Shown here piece after piece: positions 25,525 through 35,628 of a stretch of 64,000 bases of DNA. The translations under genes were made by a program, and so were the position numbers. The stretch lies in the NCBI RefSeq assembly GCF_035917455.1, contig NZ_CP109078.1:3782001-3846000 (forward strand), written 5' to 3'. The stretch is from Micromonospora sp. NBC_01796 (GTDB taxonomy: Bacteria > Actinomycetota > Actinomycetes > Mycobacteriales > Micromonosporaceae). The notes under the pieces were generated by a model. The model was not told the origin of the DNA. It searched no databases and saw only the letters and a program-made list of their open reading frames with translations. How positions within the stretch are numbered: position 1 is the stretch's first letter; each line of letters begins with the position of its first letter.

Positions 25525-27165
25525 ATGGCGGACTTGTTCGAGGACTACCGCCTCGGCCCTGGATGGGACGAGATGTTCGGCGAGCCGGGCATGCCGCGGG
25601 AAACGTACGAGGCGTTGCACGCCACCCTGCAACCGCTGTCCAGCGTCGAGTTGGGCATCCGGGCCGAGGTGCTGGCCAGGGCGTTCCTCGACCAGGGCAT
25701 CACGTTCGCGCTCAAGGGCATCGAGCGGCCGTTCCCGCTCGACATCGTGCCGAGGATCATCGCCGCCGACCAGTGGCGGGTGGTCGAGGCCGGGGTGGCG
25801 CAGCGGGTCCGCACCCTGGAGGCGTTCCTGGCCGACATCTACGGTGCCGGCCAGGTGCTCGCCGACGGGGTGGTGCCGCGCCGGATCGTGGTGACCAGCG
25901 CGCATTTCCACCGCGAGGTCGCCGGGGTCAACCCACACAACGGCGTACGCATCCACGTCGCCGGGGTCGACCTGGTCCGCGATGAGCAGGGCACGTTCCG
26001 GGTGCTGGAGGACAACGTACGGGTTCCCTCCGGGGTCAGTTACGTGATGGAGAACCGGCGGGCGATGGCTCACGTACTGCCCGAGGTCTTCGCCGCCACC
26101 CGGATCCAGCCGGTCGAGTCGTACCCCGGGCAGTTGTTGCGGGCCCTGCGCGCCGCGGCCCCGGTCGGTGTCAGCGAGCCCACGGTGGTGGTCCTCACCC
26201 CAGGCGTGCACAACTCCGCCTACTTCGAGCACGCCCTGCTCGCCCGCGAGATGGGCGTCGAGCTGGTCGAGGGTCGGGACCTGGTCTGTGTGGGTAACGA
26301 GGTAGCCATGCGGACCACCGCGGGTGAACAACGCGTCGACGTCATCTACCGGCGGATCGACGACGACTTCCTCGACCCGGTGCACTTCCGGGCCGACTCG
26401 GTGATCGGCGTGGCCGGGCTGCTCAACGCCGCCCGTGCCGGTCGGGTCACCATCGCCAACGCGGTCGGCAACGGCGTCGCCGACGACAAGCTGCTCTACA
26501 CGTACGTGCCCGAGCTGATCCGCTACTACCTGGACGAGGAGCCGATCCTGCCCAACGTGGAGACCTACCGGCTGGAGGAACCGGACGTGCTCGACCACGT
26601 CCTCGACCGGCTCGACCAGTTGGTGCTCAAGCCGGTCGACGGCTCCGGGGGCGCCGGCATCGTGATCGGCTCCCAGGCGAGCGACGAGGAACTGTCCCTG
26701 CTCGCCGAGAAGGTACGGCACGACCCGCGCGGCTGGATCGCCCAGCGCGAGGTCGCCCTGTCCATGGTGCCGACCCTGGTCGGCAACCGGCTGCGGGCCC
26801 GGCACGTGGACCTGCGACCGTTCGCGGTCAACGACGGCGAACGGGTCACCGTCCTGCCCGGCGGGCTGACCCGGGTGGCGCTGCCGGAGGGCGCGCTGGT
26901 GGTCAACTCCAGCCAGGGCGGGGGGTCGAAGGACACCTGGGTGCTCGCCGAGGCGCCGGTCGCCGCGATCACGGTCGGCGGCCCGGTCGAAACACCGCCG
27001 GCCGTCTACCTCGCCCCCGACGAACCCGCCGGAGCGGGTGCGTCCACCGGCACCAGCGTGCCGGCGCCGCGCAGCCCCGACCCCGGCCCGGACTCCGGTC
27101 CGGTCGCCGTGCAGCAGCAACAGCAGCAGCAGTCCGCCCGGATCGACGGGGCAGTGTCATGCTGA
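25525..27165 (+). CDS. Circularly permuted type 2 ATP-grasp protein
   Basis: This 546-aa protein has the circularly permuted ATP-grasp layout: FALKGIERPFPLDIVPRIIA near residues 57-76, VLEDNVRVPSGVSYVMENR near 160, then LVLKPVDGSGGAGIVIGSQA (nucleotide loop) near 370-390. RARHVDLRPFAV lies at about 425. The C terminus is a Pro/Gly-rich tail ending in a seven-Gln run. The gene overlaps the alpha-E gene by 7 bases. The family is predicted to form an amide bond in a peptide-like product with ATP; the product is unknown. Confidence 0.93.
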   Translation: MADLFEDYRLGPGWDEMFGEPGMPRETYEALHATLQPLSSVELGIRAEVLARAFLDQGITFALKGIERPFPLDIVPRIIAADQWRVVEAGVAQRVRTLEAFLADIYGAGQVLADGVVPRRIVVTSAHFHREVAGVNPHNGVRIHVAGVDLVRDEQGTFRVLEDNVRVPSGVSYVMENRRAMAHVLPEVFAATRIQPVESYPGQLLRALRAAAPVGVSEPTVVVLTPGVHNSAYFEHALLAREMGVELVEGRDLVCVGNEVAMRTTAGEQRVDVIYRRIDDDFLDPVHFRADSVIGVAGLLNAARAGRVTIANAVGNGVADDKLLYTYVPELIRYYLDEEPILPNVETYRLEEPDVLDHVLDRLDQLVLKPVDGSGGAGIVIGSQASDEELSLLAEKVRHDPRGWIAQREVALSMVPTLVGNRLRARHVDLRPFAVNDGERVTVLPGGLTRVALPEGALVVNSSQGGGSKDTWVLAEAPVAAITVGGPVETPPAVYLAPDEPAGAGASTGTSVPAPRSPDPGPDSGPVAVQQQQQQQSARIDGAVSC

Positions 27166-28115
27166 GCCGGATCGCGGAGTCGCTCTACTGGATCGGCCGG
27201 TACGTCGAGCGGGCCGAGGACACCGCCCGCATCCTCGACGTACACCTGCACCGGATGCTCGCCGACCCGTGGGCCGACGAGGAGACCGCCTGCCGTTCAC
27301 TGCTCGCCGTGATGGGCGTACCGCCACCGGAGCAGCCGGTCTCCGCCGCCCGGGTGGTCGGCCTGCTCGGCCTGGACGAGAGCAGCCACAGCTCGGTGGT
27401 GGGTGCGCTCGCCGCTGCCCGGGAGAACGCCCGTGGGGCCAGGGAGACCATCTCCGCCGACATGTGGGAAGGGCTCAACGCCACCTGGCACGGCCTGCCC
27501 GACGCCCGTCGCCGGGTCGAGCAGCAGGGCGTACACGCCTTCTTCCGCTGGGTACGCGAACGCTGCGCCCTGCTCGCCGGGCTCGCCGACGCCACCATGA
27601 GCCGGGACGAGGGCTGGCTGTTCCTGGTCCTCGGCCGCAGCGTGGAAAGGGTCGACATGACCGCCCGGCTGCTCTCCACCCACGTACGCGCCGGCGGCAG
27701 CATCCCGTCCTGGCTGACCCTGCTGCGTTCGTGCGGCGCCTGGGAGACGTTCCTGCGCACCTACCGTGGCTCGCTCGACGACCGGTACGCCGCCGAGTTC
27801 CTCCTGCTCGACCGCCTCTTCCCGCGCTCGGTCTTCGCCGCCCTGTCGGCCGCCGAGGCGTGCCTGACCGACCTCGAACCGACCGGTGGGCCCGGCGGCC
27901 AGCCGGGTCGGGTCGGTGTCGCCACCGAGGCGCAGCGGATCGTGGGTCGGGCCAGGACCAACCTGGAATTCCGGGGCGCGGAGGAACTCCTGGCCGACTT
28001 CCCGAGCGTGCTGGCCAGCCTCGAACGCACCTGTTCACAGGTGAACGAGGCGGTCTCGCGCCGCTACTTCCGCCAGACCTCGGCGGTCCTGTGGGTCCCG
28101 GAGGCAGTGGCATGA
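27159..28115 (+). CDS. Alpha-E domain-containing protein
   Basis: This 318-aa all-helical protein begins MLSRIAESLYWIGRYVERAE, the signature start of the alpha-E domain, followed by ARENARGARETISADMWEGL and a second repeat unit with LRTYRGSLDDRYAAEFLLLD. It is the middle gene of the ATP-grasp/alpha-E/transglutaminase operon and overlaps the first gene. Family knowledge links alpha-E proteins to a peptide-modification system, but no biochemical activity is assigned. Confidence 0.93.
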   Translation: MLSRIAESLYWIGRYVERAEDTARILDVHLHRMLADPWADEETACRSLLAVMGVPPPEQPVSAARVVGLLGLDESSHSSVVGALAAARENARGARETISADMWEGLNATWHGLPDARRRVEQQGVHAFFRWVRERCALLAGLADATMSRDEGWLFLVLGRSVERVDMTARLLSTHVRAGGSIPSWLTLLRSCGAWETFLRTYRGSLDDRYAAEFLLLDRLFPRSVFAALSAAEACLTDLEPTGGPGGQPGRVGVATEAQRIVGRARTNLEFRGAEELLADFPSVLASLERTCSQVNEAVSRRYFRQTSAVLWVPEAVA

Positions 28116-28137
28116 GGGCAGCACCGGAGGAAGCCGC

Positions 28138-29001
28138 GTGAGCGTCAACAGTTGGCGATTGAAGATCATCCACCGGACCGGGTTCAGTTACGCCGGCAAG
28201 GTCGCGTCCTCGTACAACGAGGCCCGGATGTCGCCCCGCAACGAGACCCGCCAGGCGGTGCTCGACGCCCGGGTGGAGGTGTGGCCGTCCGCCAGGACCT
28301 ACCGGTACGAGGACTACTGGGGCACCTCGGTCACCGCGTTCGACGTACACAGCGCGCACGAGGCGCTGCGGGTCACCGCCGCCTCGACGGTGGAGACCCT
28401 GCCCGCGGGTGACCTGCTCCCGCCCACCGGCGGCGCGACCTGGGCCGATCTGGCCCGGCCCGAACACGTCGACCGGTGGCACGAACTGCTGCTGCCGACC
28501 CCGCGTACCGCCCTGGATGAGGAACTGACCGCGCTGGCCGAGATCGCCCGCGCCGGTCACCCCACCCCGCACGCCACCGCGCTGGCGCTCTGCGAGCAGA
28601 TCCGCGACGAGGTGGCGTACACGGCCGGGGCGACCGGCGTACAGACCGACGCGGTGCAGGCGTGGCGCCAGCGCAAGGGCGTCTGCCAGGACATCAGCCA
28701 CCTGCTGGTGGGACTGCTCCGGTCGGCCGGCATCCCCTCCCGCTACGTCTCCGGTTACCTGCACCCGTCGCCGTCGGCGAGCATCGGGGAGAGCGTCGTC
28801 GGTCAGAGCCACGCCTGGGTGGAGTGGTGGGTCGGCCGGTGGACCGGCTTCGACCCCACCAACGGCATCCCGATCGGCGAGCGGCACGTCGTGGTCGGGC
28901 GGGGCCGGGAGTACGGCGACGTACCGCCGCTCAAGGGCGTCTACTCCGGTCCGAAGAACACCGGCCAGGGCGTGGAGGTCACCATCACCCGGCTGCGGTG
29001 A
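28138..29001 (+). CDS. Transglutaminase-like family protein
   Basis: This 287-aa protein starts at GTG 28138 (MSVNSWRLKIIHRTGFSYAG), an N-terminal beta region typical of bacterial transglutaminase-like proteins. It carries the Cys-His-Asp triad in GVCQDISHLLVGLLRSAGIP, SHAWVEWWVG and FDPTNG. It is the third gene of the operon, 22 bases after the alpha-E stop. It may act as a peptidase or amide-exchanging enzyme on the product of the ATP-grasp enzyme. Both ideas are inference. Confidence 0.93.
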   Translation: MSVNSWRLKIIHRTGFSYAGKVASSYNEARMSPRNETRQAVLDARVEVWPSARTYRYEDYWGTSVTAFDVHSAHEALRVTAASTVETLPAGDLLPPTGGATWADLARPEHVDRWHELLLPTPRTALDEELTALAEIARAGHPTPHATALALCEQIRDEVAYTAGATGVQTDAVQAWRQRKGVCQDISHLLVGLLRSAGIPSRYVSGYLHPSPSASIGESVVGQSHAWVEWWVGRWTGFDPTNGIPIGERHVVVGRGREYGDVPPLKGVYSGPKNTGQGVEVTITRLR

Positions 29002-29050
29002 GGGCAAATGTGGGTGCGGTGGGTGCCGAGGGCGGCGTAACCTCCCCGGC

Positions 29051-29107
29051 ATGCAGCATTTCGTGGCAGTGACGACGACGCCGGGACACCCCGGCGTGCC
29101 GCGCTGA
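29051..29107 (+). CDS. Putative threonine leader peptide of a transcription attenuator
   Basis: This 18-codon ORF encodes MQHFVAVTTTPGHPGVPR, with three consecutive Thr codons (ACG at 29072-29080). A 7-bp hairpin (29079-29085 with 29090-29096) overlaps the last Thr codon, and a terminator-like hairpin follows at 29134-29158. The next gene is a threonyl-tRNA synthetase. Low charged Thr-tRNA would stall the ribosome on the triplet and change the fold. This is inferred from sequence logic; it is too short for statistical ORF detection. Confidence 0.6.
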   Translation: MQHFVAVTTTPGHPGVPR

Positions 29108-29158
29108 CGCGAATTTCTCACCGTCAACCAACGGCCCCGGGGCGAACCGCTCCGGGGC
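29079..29158 (+). promoter_or_regulatory. Threonine attenuator: mutually exclusive hairpins
   Basis: Segment 1 (CGCCGGG, 29079-29085) pairs with segment 2 (CCCGGCG, 29090-29096). Segment 3 (GCCCCGG, 29134-29140) pairs with segment 4 (CCGGGGC, 29152-29158) as a terminator-like stem. The CCCCGG within segment 2 can also pair with CCGGGG in segment 4, so the two states exclude each other. A stalled ribosome on the Thr codons would cover segment 1. The tail after the stem is not a strong U tract, as is common in high-GC actinobacteria. Confidence 0.55.
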
Positions 29159-29251
29159 TGCTTCGTACTCCGGACCGGTCCGCTCCGACCGGTCCACTCG
29201 ATTGACACGGGTGGCCGGGCTCAGGGTCGTACCCGAGTCAGGAGCATGGAC

Positions 29252-30454
29252 ATGGTCGACCACCGCAGGTTGGGCCGCGAACTGGAGCTGTTCCACGCCG
29301 ACCCCCTCTCCGGCGCGGGCCTGCCGATCTGGCTACCGGCCGGCGCCGCCGCCCGGCACGCCGTCGAGGAGTACGTCCGCGAGCTGGAGCGGCGGGCCGG
29401 CTACCAGCACGTCTACTCGCCCCCGATGGGCAAACGGGAGCTGTTCGAACGGTCGGGACACCTCGGCTACTTCGCCGACGACATGTTCCCGCCGATGCGC
29501 CTCTCCGACGACGACGAGTTCGTCCTCCGGCCGGCGCTCTGCCCGCACCACTGCCTCGTCTTCGCCGCCCGCGGCCGGTCGTACCGCGAGTTGCCGCTGC
29601 GCATCGGTGAGCTGGGCGGGATGTACCGGCCGGAGCGGTCCGGGGTGCTCGGCGGCCTGAGCCGGGTACGCGCGATCTGGCTCAACGACGCGCACAACTT
29701 CTGCGCCCTGGAGCAGGTCGGCGACGAGGTCGCCGAGATCCTCGGACTGATCCGGACCGCGCACGCCGCGCTCGGCGTACGCCCGGCCGGGTTCCGGCTG
29801 TCGCTGCGCGGACCGGGCGAGAAGTACGTCGGCGACGACGACGTGTGGGAGCGGGCGGAGAACCTGCTCCGGGAGGCGCTCGACGCGGCCGGGCAGCCGT
29901 ACGTCGAGGCGGCCGGGGAGGCGGCGTTCTACGGGCCGAAGATCGACATCCAGATCCAGGATCCGGCCGGGCGGGAGTCAACCCTCTCCACCATCCAGCT
30001 CGACTTCGACAAGGCGGAGAAGTTCGATCTGTCCTACATGGACTCCGATGGTCGGCCCCGTCGACCGGTGATCGTGCACCGGAGCCTGGTCGGCAGCATG
30101 GAGCGGCTGTTCGCGTACCTGATCGAGGTGCACGAGGGGGCGTTTCCCGCCTGGTACGCCCCGGTGCAGTTGGAGGTGCTCCCGATCGGCCCGGAGCAGT
30201 ACGAGGTCGCGGCGGCCTTCACCCGTACCGCCGTGGAGGCGGGCCTTCGGGCGGAACTCGCCCCCGACGGGTCGCTGGGCGCCCGCGTACGCGCCTCGGC
30301 CCGCCGCCGGGTCCCGTACGCCGCCGTGATCGGCCCCCGCGAGGCAGCCGAGAACCTGGTCTCGCTGCGCCTCCGCGACGGCCAAGCCCTCGACCCCATC
30401 CCGGCGCCCGAAGCCCTCACCCTCATCACCACCGCCGTCTCCCCCCTCCCCTGA
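29252..30454 (+). CDS. Threonyl-tRNA synthetase lacking the TGS and editing domains
   Basis: This 400-aa protein is a class II synthetase core with anticodon-binding domain. Motif 2 reads GGMYRPERSGVLGGLSRVR, and the zinc ligands are kept (Cys in CPHH, His in NDAHNFC, His in VHRSLVGSMERLF). The ATP site FYGPKIDIQIQDPAGRESTL is present. It lacks the roughly 240-residue N-terminal TGS/editing region of normal ThrRS (about 640 aa), so it is probably a second copy. The ATG at 29252 has AGGAG 7 bases upstream; the ATG at 29246 is too close to it. Duplicate ThrRS genes sometimes protect producers of ThrRS inhibitors. Confidence 0.92.
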   Translation: MVDHRRLGRELELFHADPLSGAGLPIWLPAGAAARHAVEEYVRELERRAGYQHVYSPPMGKRELFERSGHLGYFADDMFPPMRLSDDDEFVLRPALCPHHCLVFAARGRSYRELPLRIGELGGMYRPERSGVLGGLSRVRAIWLNDAHNFCALEQVGDEVAEILGLIRTAHAALGVRPAGFRLSLRGPGEKYVGDDDVWERAENLLREALDAAGQPYVEAAGEAAFYGPKIDIQIQDPAGRESTLSTIQLDFDKAEKFDLSYMDSDGRPRRPVIVHRSLVGSMERLFAYLIEVHEGAFPAWYAPVQLEVLPIGPEQYEVAAAFTRTAVEAGLRAELAPDGSLGARVRASARRRVPYAAVIGPREAAENLVSLRLRDGQALDPIPAPEALTLITTAVSPLP

Positions 30455-30483
30455 CCCCCGCCCCACCCCGCCCAAGATCAGCG

Positions 30484-30541
30484 CTCTTGTAGAGAAAGAG
30501 GTGGAATCCAAGGCGGAATTCCCACACTTTCTCTACAAGAG
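30484..30541. terminator. 15-bp hairpin with CTCTTGTAGAGAAAG arms
   Basis: The arm CTCTTGTAGAGAAAG at 30484-30498 and its exact complement at 30527-30541 enclose a 28-base loop. AAGATC and GATCTT outside them (30474-30479 and 30545-30550) extend the stem after a small bulge. It follows the ThrRS gene and precedes the TetR gene. A related hairpin is found at 60674-60728. Confidence 0.75.
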
Positions 30542-30597
30542 GGCGATCTTGAGGGTGGGGTGGGGGGATCTTGGCGGCGGCAAGATAGGGTTGGGGG

Positions 30598-31188
30598 GTG
30601 AGTGGGGAAACAGCGGCGGGGCGGCCTTATCACCATGGTGACCTGCAGCGGGTGTTGTTGGAGGCGGCGGTTTCGGCGATCGAGGAGTCGGGGCCGACGG
30701 CGCTGAGTCTGCGGGACCTGGCTCGGCGGGCCGGGGTCTCGCATGCGGCGCCCACCCACCACTTCGGCGACAAGGCCGGCCTGCTGACAGTGCTCGCCAC
30801 CCAGGGCTTCCACCTGCTCGCCGACGACCTCGGCCGGGTACGCAAGGAAACCGGGAGCCTGCTCGAGATCGGTGTTGGTTACGTCCGGTTCGCCGTCGAG
30901 CACCGGGCGCACTTCGAGGTCATGTTCCGCCCCGAGCTCTACCGCCCGGACGATCCGTTGCTGGTCGCAGCCAAGCAGCGGTCCACCGATGAGCTGCAGG
31001 CCGGGGTGGCGACGCTGGACGAGTCACCGGGCGACGAACGTGATCCCCGGCTCGCCGGGCTGGCCGCCTGGTCGATGGTGCACGGCTTCGCCACGCTCTG
31101 GCTCAGCGGCGCACTCCCGCCGGAGGTCGGCGACGACCCGACGTCGGTGAGCCGAGCCGTGATCCAGGGCCTGTTCCGCGTCGGCTGA
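30598..31188 (+). CDS. TetR/AcrR family transcriptional regulator
   Basis: This 196-aa protein has the TetR N-terminal DNA-binding domain: YHHGDLQRVLLEAAVSAIEE, then LSLRDLARRAGVSHAAPTHH, then FGDKAGLLTVLATQG. The C-terminal ligand domain contains a tryptophan-bearing stretch, LAAWSMVHGFATLWLSGALP, typical of one TetR subgroup. It starts at GTG 30598. It stands alone, so the target may be its own promoter or a distant gene. Confidence 0.9.
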   Translation: MSGETAAGRPYHHGDLQRVLLEAAVSAIEESGPTALSLRDLARRAGVSHAAPTHHFGDKAGLLTVLATQGFHLLADDLGRVRKETGSLLEIGVGYVRFAVEHRAHFEVMFRPELYRPDDPLLVAAKQRSTDELQAGVATLDESPGDERDPRLAGLAAWSMVHGFATLWLSGALPPEVGDDPTSVSRAVIQGLFRVG

Positions 31189-31224
31189 CCCTGCGCGTCG
31201 GTTGACACGGAGCGACGGCCCTCG

Positions 31225-32703
<1,479 letters not shown>

Positions 32704-32728
32704 TCAGCGGGACCCGCTCCGGCCGGGG

Positions 32729-34495
32729 TCAGCGGATGGTGCAGATGGTGGCGCCGGCGGTGATGACGGCACCGGGCTCGGCGCCGAGGTCGCCGATCAC
32801 ACCGGCCTTGTGGGCGTGCAGGGGCTGTTCCATCTTCATCGCCTCCAGGACCACCACCAGGTCACCCTCGTCGACGGTGTCACCGTCGGCGACCGCGATC
32901 TTCACGATGGTTCCCTGCATCGGCGAGGTCAGCGCGTCGCCACCGGCACCCGCGCTTGCGCCACCACGGGCGGCCGAACCGCGGGCGGCGCCACGGCGGG
33001 CGACCGGGCCGGGGGCCGGGCTGGTGCCCGTACCGGTGCCGAAGCCGGCGGGGAGGCTGACCTCGAGCCGCTTGCCGCCGACCTCGACCACGACGGTCTC
33101 GCGTGGTCCGGCCGCCTCGGCGGTCGGGGCGGCGGCGGTGAACGCCGGTACGGTGTTGTCGAACTCGGTCTCGATCCACCGCGTGTGTACGGCGAACGGC
33201 TCGGCGGTGAAGGCCGGGTCGCGGACCACCAGCCGGTGGAACGGCAGCGCGGTGGCCATCCCGTCGAGGGTCATCTCGTCCAGTGCCCGCCGGGCCCGCT
33301 CCAGCGCCTCGGTCCGGGTCTCCCCGGTGATGATCACCTTGGCCAGGAGCGAGTCGAAGTTGCCGCCGATGACGTCGCCGGCCGAGATGCCGGTGTCGAC
33401 CCGTACGCCGGGGCCGGAGGGGAGCCGGAGCGCGGTGACCGTGCCGGGTGCGGGGAGGAAGCCCCGGCCGGGGTCCTCGCCGTTGATCCGGAACTCGATC
33501 GAGTGCCCGCGCGGCGTCGGGTCGTGGGCCAGCCGCAGCTTCTCGCCGTCCGCGATCCGGAACTGCTCGCGGACCAGGTCGATGCCGGCGGTCTCCTCGG
33601 TGACCGGGTGCTCCACCTGGAGCCGGGTGTTGACCTCCAGGAACGAGATGGTGCCGTCCACGCCGACGAGGTATTCGACCGTGCCGGCGCCGTGGTAGCC
33701 GGCCTCCCGGCAGATCGCCTTGGCGCTGGCGTGGATCTCGGCGCGCTGGGCGTCGGTCAGGAACGGCGCGGGCGCCTCCTCGACCAGCTTCTGGTGCCGG
33801 CGCTGTAACGAACAGTCGCGGGTGCCGACCACCACCACGTTGCCGTGCTGGTCGGCGAGGATCTGCGCCTCCACGTGCCGGGGGCGGTCGAGGTAACGCT
33901 CGACAAAACACTCGCCGCGTCCGAAGGCGGCGACCGCCTCCCGGGTGGCCGACTCGAACAGCGCCGGGATCTCCTCCAGGGTCCGGGCCACCTTGAGCCC
34001 GCGACCGCCGCCGCCGAACGCCGCCTTGATCGCCACCGGCAGGCCGTACTCGGTGGCGAACGCGATCACCTCGTCCGGGCCCTCGACCGGGTCCGGGGTG
34101 CCGGGCACCAGGGGAGCGCCGGCCCGCTGCGCGATGTGCCGGGCGGTGACCTTGTCACCGAGGTCGCGGATCGCCTGCGGGGTCGGCCCGATCCAGGTCA
34201 GACCGGCGTCGATCACGGCGGTCGCGAAGTCCGCGTTCTCGGAGAGGAACCCGTAACCCGGATGTACGGCGTCCGCGCCGGAACGCGCGGCCACGTCCAG
34301 CAGCTTGTCGATCCGCAGGTACGTCTCGGCGGCGGTGTCACCGGCGAGGGCGTACGCCTCGTCGGCGAGGGTGGCGTGCAAGGCGTCCCGGTCGGAGTCG
34401 GCGTAGACCGCCACGCTGCCCAGCCCGGCGTCCCGGCAGGCGCGGACGACCCGGACGGCGATCTCGCCCCGGTTGGCGATGAGTACCTTGCGCAC
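32729..34495 (-). CDS. Acyl-CoA carboxylase alpha subunit: biotin carboxylase plus biotin carrier domain
   Basis: This 588-aa protein starts at GTG 34495 ([20 protein letters not shown]), with AGGAGAGGA upstream. The biotin carboxylase part shows [14 protein letters not shown] (ATP loop), [11 protein letters not shown] and [18 protein letters not shown] (active-site region). The C-terminal BCCP domain carries the biotinylated lysine in [12 protein letters not shown]. It carboxylates biotin with ATP and bicarbonate and hands the carboxyl group to a beta subunit such as the AccD at 50.9-52.5 kb. The Gly/Ala-rich linker before the BCCP domain is normal. Confidence 0.95.
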   Translation of the reverse strand: MRKVLIANRGEIAVRVVRACRDAGLGSVAVYADSDRDALHATLADEAYALAGDTAAETYLRIDKLLDVAARSGADAVHPGYGFLSENADFATAVIDAGLTWIGPTPQAIRDLGDKVTARHIAQRAGAPLVPGTPDPVEGPDEVIAFATEYGLPVAIKAAFGGGGRGLKVARTLEEIPALFESATREAVAAFGRGECFVERYLDRPRHVEAQILADQHGNVVVVGTRDCSLQRRHQKLVEEAPAPFLTDAQRAEIHASAKAICREAGYHGAGTVEYLVGVDGTISFLEVNTRLQVEHPVTEETAGIDLVREQFRIADGEKLRLAHDPTPRGHSIEFRINGEDPGRGFLPAPGTVTALRLPSGPGVRVDTGISAGDVIGGNFDSLLAKVIITGETRTEALERARRALDEMTLDGMATALPFHRLVVRDPAFTAEPFAVHTRWIETEFDNTVPAFTAAAPTAEAAGPRETVVVEVGGKRLEVSLPAGFGTGTGTSPAPGPVARRGAARGSAARGGASAGAGGDALTSPMQGTIVKIAVADGDTVDEGDLVVVLEAMKMEQPLHAHKAGVIGDLGAEPGAVITAGATICTIR

Positions 34496-34762
34496 GCTCG
34501 TCCTCTCCTGGCCGTGGGCGGCCCCGCTCGTCCGGCAGGTGCCGGTCACCGCGTTTCTCGGTGCGACCGACCCGCCGCCCGCGTACGGGCCCGGCGTTTC
34601 CTCGTCGTCCCTGGTTCGTTGTTCCCGCATCCACCCCTGGTGGTGGGTACTGCGGGGAGTTTATCGGCGCTTTTGATCAACTTCACCGGCCCGGCGTGTG
34701 TCCTGTGGCACTGGCCGCCCGGCTGGTCGGCCCCGCCCGGGCCGGTCGACCGCAGTGGCCTC

Positions 34763-34798
34763 CGGGGCTTAGTCAAATTTGTTTATTACGCTTGTGCT
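34763..34798. promoter_or_regulatory. Promoter/operator of the PadR gene with a TTAGTCAA box
   Basis: The region between AccA (minus) and PadR (plus) is 303 bases long. Its last part is AT-rich (TTAGTCAAATTTGTTTATTA) just before the GTG. The box TTAGTCAA is the reverse complement of TTGACTA found in front of the DrrA gene, so both may bind the PadR protein. The closeness of the AT-rich box to the start suggests a leaderless transcript. The rest of the gap shows no gene. Confidence 0.45.
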
Positions 34799-35476
34799 GT
34801 GTCGAGTACCCGCATGATGATTCTCGGTCTGGTCCGCTGGATGCAGCCGGTGCACGGTTACGACGTGCGCCGCGAGCTGCTGAGCTGGAGCGCCGACGAC
34901 TGGGCCAACGTACAGCCAGGTTCGATCTACCACGCGTTACGCAAGCTGACCGAGGAGGGACTGTTGCGCGAGGTGGCGACCGAGCAGGTCGGTGCCCGTC
35001 CCGCCCGGACCACGTACGAGGTGACGGAGAAGGGGGAGGACGAGTTCGAGACGCTGCTGCGGGACATGTGGTGGCGGTTGCAGACCCCGCCCGACCCGTT
35101 CGCGGCGGCCTTCTCGTTCCTGCCGGCCCTGCCTCGGGAGGAGGCGGCGGCGGCGCTGCGCAACCGGGCGCAGCTCCTGCGCGCCGCGCACGAGTCCATG
35201 CGCGCCTCCCTCGATTCCGACTGGGTACGCAAGTCGAAGCCGGTGCACGTGGGCTGGATGTTCGAGCTGTGGATGGCCCGCGCGGAGGCCGAGAGCGGCT
35301 GGTGCGAACGGATCGCGGAGCGGATCGACTCCGGAGTGTCGTACCTGCCTGATCAGCTGGCCGATGCCGAGGGTTGGGGCGCGATGCGGGCGCAGACGCA
35401 GGCACTGGCCGAGTCCCGGGGCGGGGAGCGTGCCGCACCCGACGGTACGGACCGTGAGACACCCGGCGACGAGTAG
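34799..35476 (+). CDS. PadR family transcriptional regulator
   Basis: This protein of about 225 aa carries the PadR winged helix at its N terminus: MILGLVRWMQPVHGYDVRRE, then VQPGSIYHALRKLTEEGLLR and RTTYEVTEKGEDEFETLL. The C-terminal domain is helical (NRAQLLRAAHESMRAS) and presumably dimerises. The GTG at 34799 is used here; an ATG 5 codons later is also possible. It precedes the DrrA/DrrB exporter genes, the common pairing in which the regulator represses the exporter until a drug is bound. Confidence 0.92.
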   Translation: MSSTRMMILGLVRWMQPVHGYDVRRELLSWSADDWANVQPGSIYHALRKLTEEGLLREVATEQVGARPARTTYEVTEKGEDEFETLLRDMWWRLQTPPDPFAAAFSFLPALPREEAAAALRNRAQLLRAAHESMRASLDSDWVRKSKPVHVGWMFELWMARAEAESGWCERIAERIDSGVSYLPDQLADAEGWGAMRAQTQALAESRGGERAAPDGTDRETPGDE

Positions 35477-35483
35477 CACTCAC

Positions 35484-35530
35484 GACATAACTCAAGTAAT
35501 AATCAACCTTGACTAGATAAGTTATATCGC
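35484..35530 (+). promoter_or_regulatory. AT-rich promoter/operator of the DrrAB genes
   Basis: An imperfect palindrome runs from ATAACTCAAG to CTTGACTAGATAAGTTAT around AT-rich sequence. It contains TTGACT, a good -35 hexamer, with a TTATAT or TATATC -10-like box about 10-15 bases after it. The TTGACTA box recurs, inverted, in front of the PadR gene. A PadR operator overlapping the promoter is the simplest reading. Confidence 0.5.
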
Positions 35531-35628
35531 GTTAGCCTCGGGCCGAGTGTTGGGGTGCGCGCCAGCGGCGTTGGTCCCCGGGGGACGGTGGTCGGCGGTC
35601 TGCCGGCCCGACCAACCAGGAGCTGAAA

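Noticed and set aside
26950-27165. CAG/CAA run at the end of the ATP-grasp gene as a separate regulatory repeat
   Set aside because: It codes a short Gln run in the low-complexity tail of the protein; slippage explains it.
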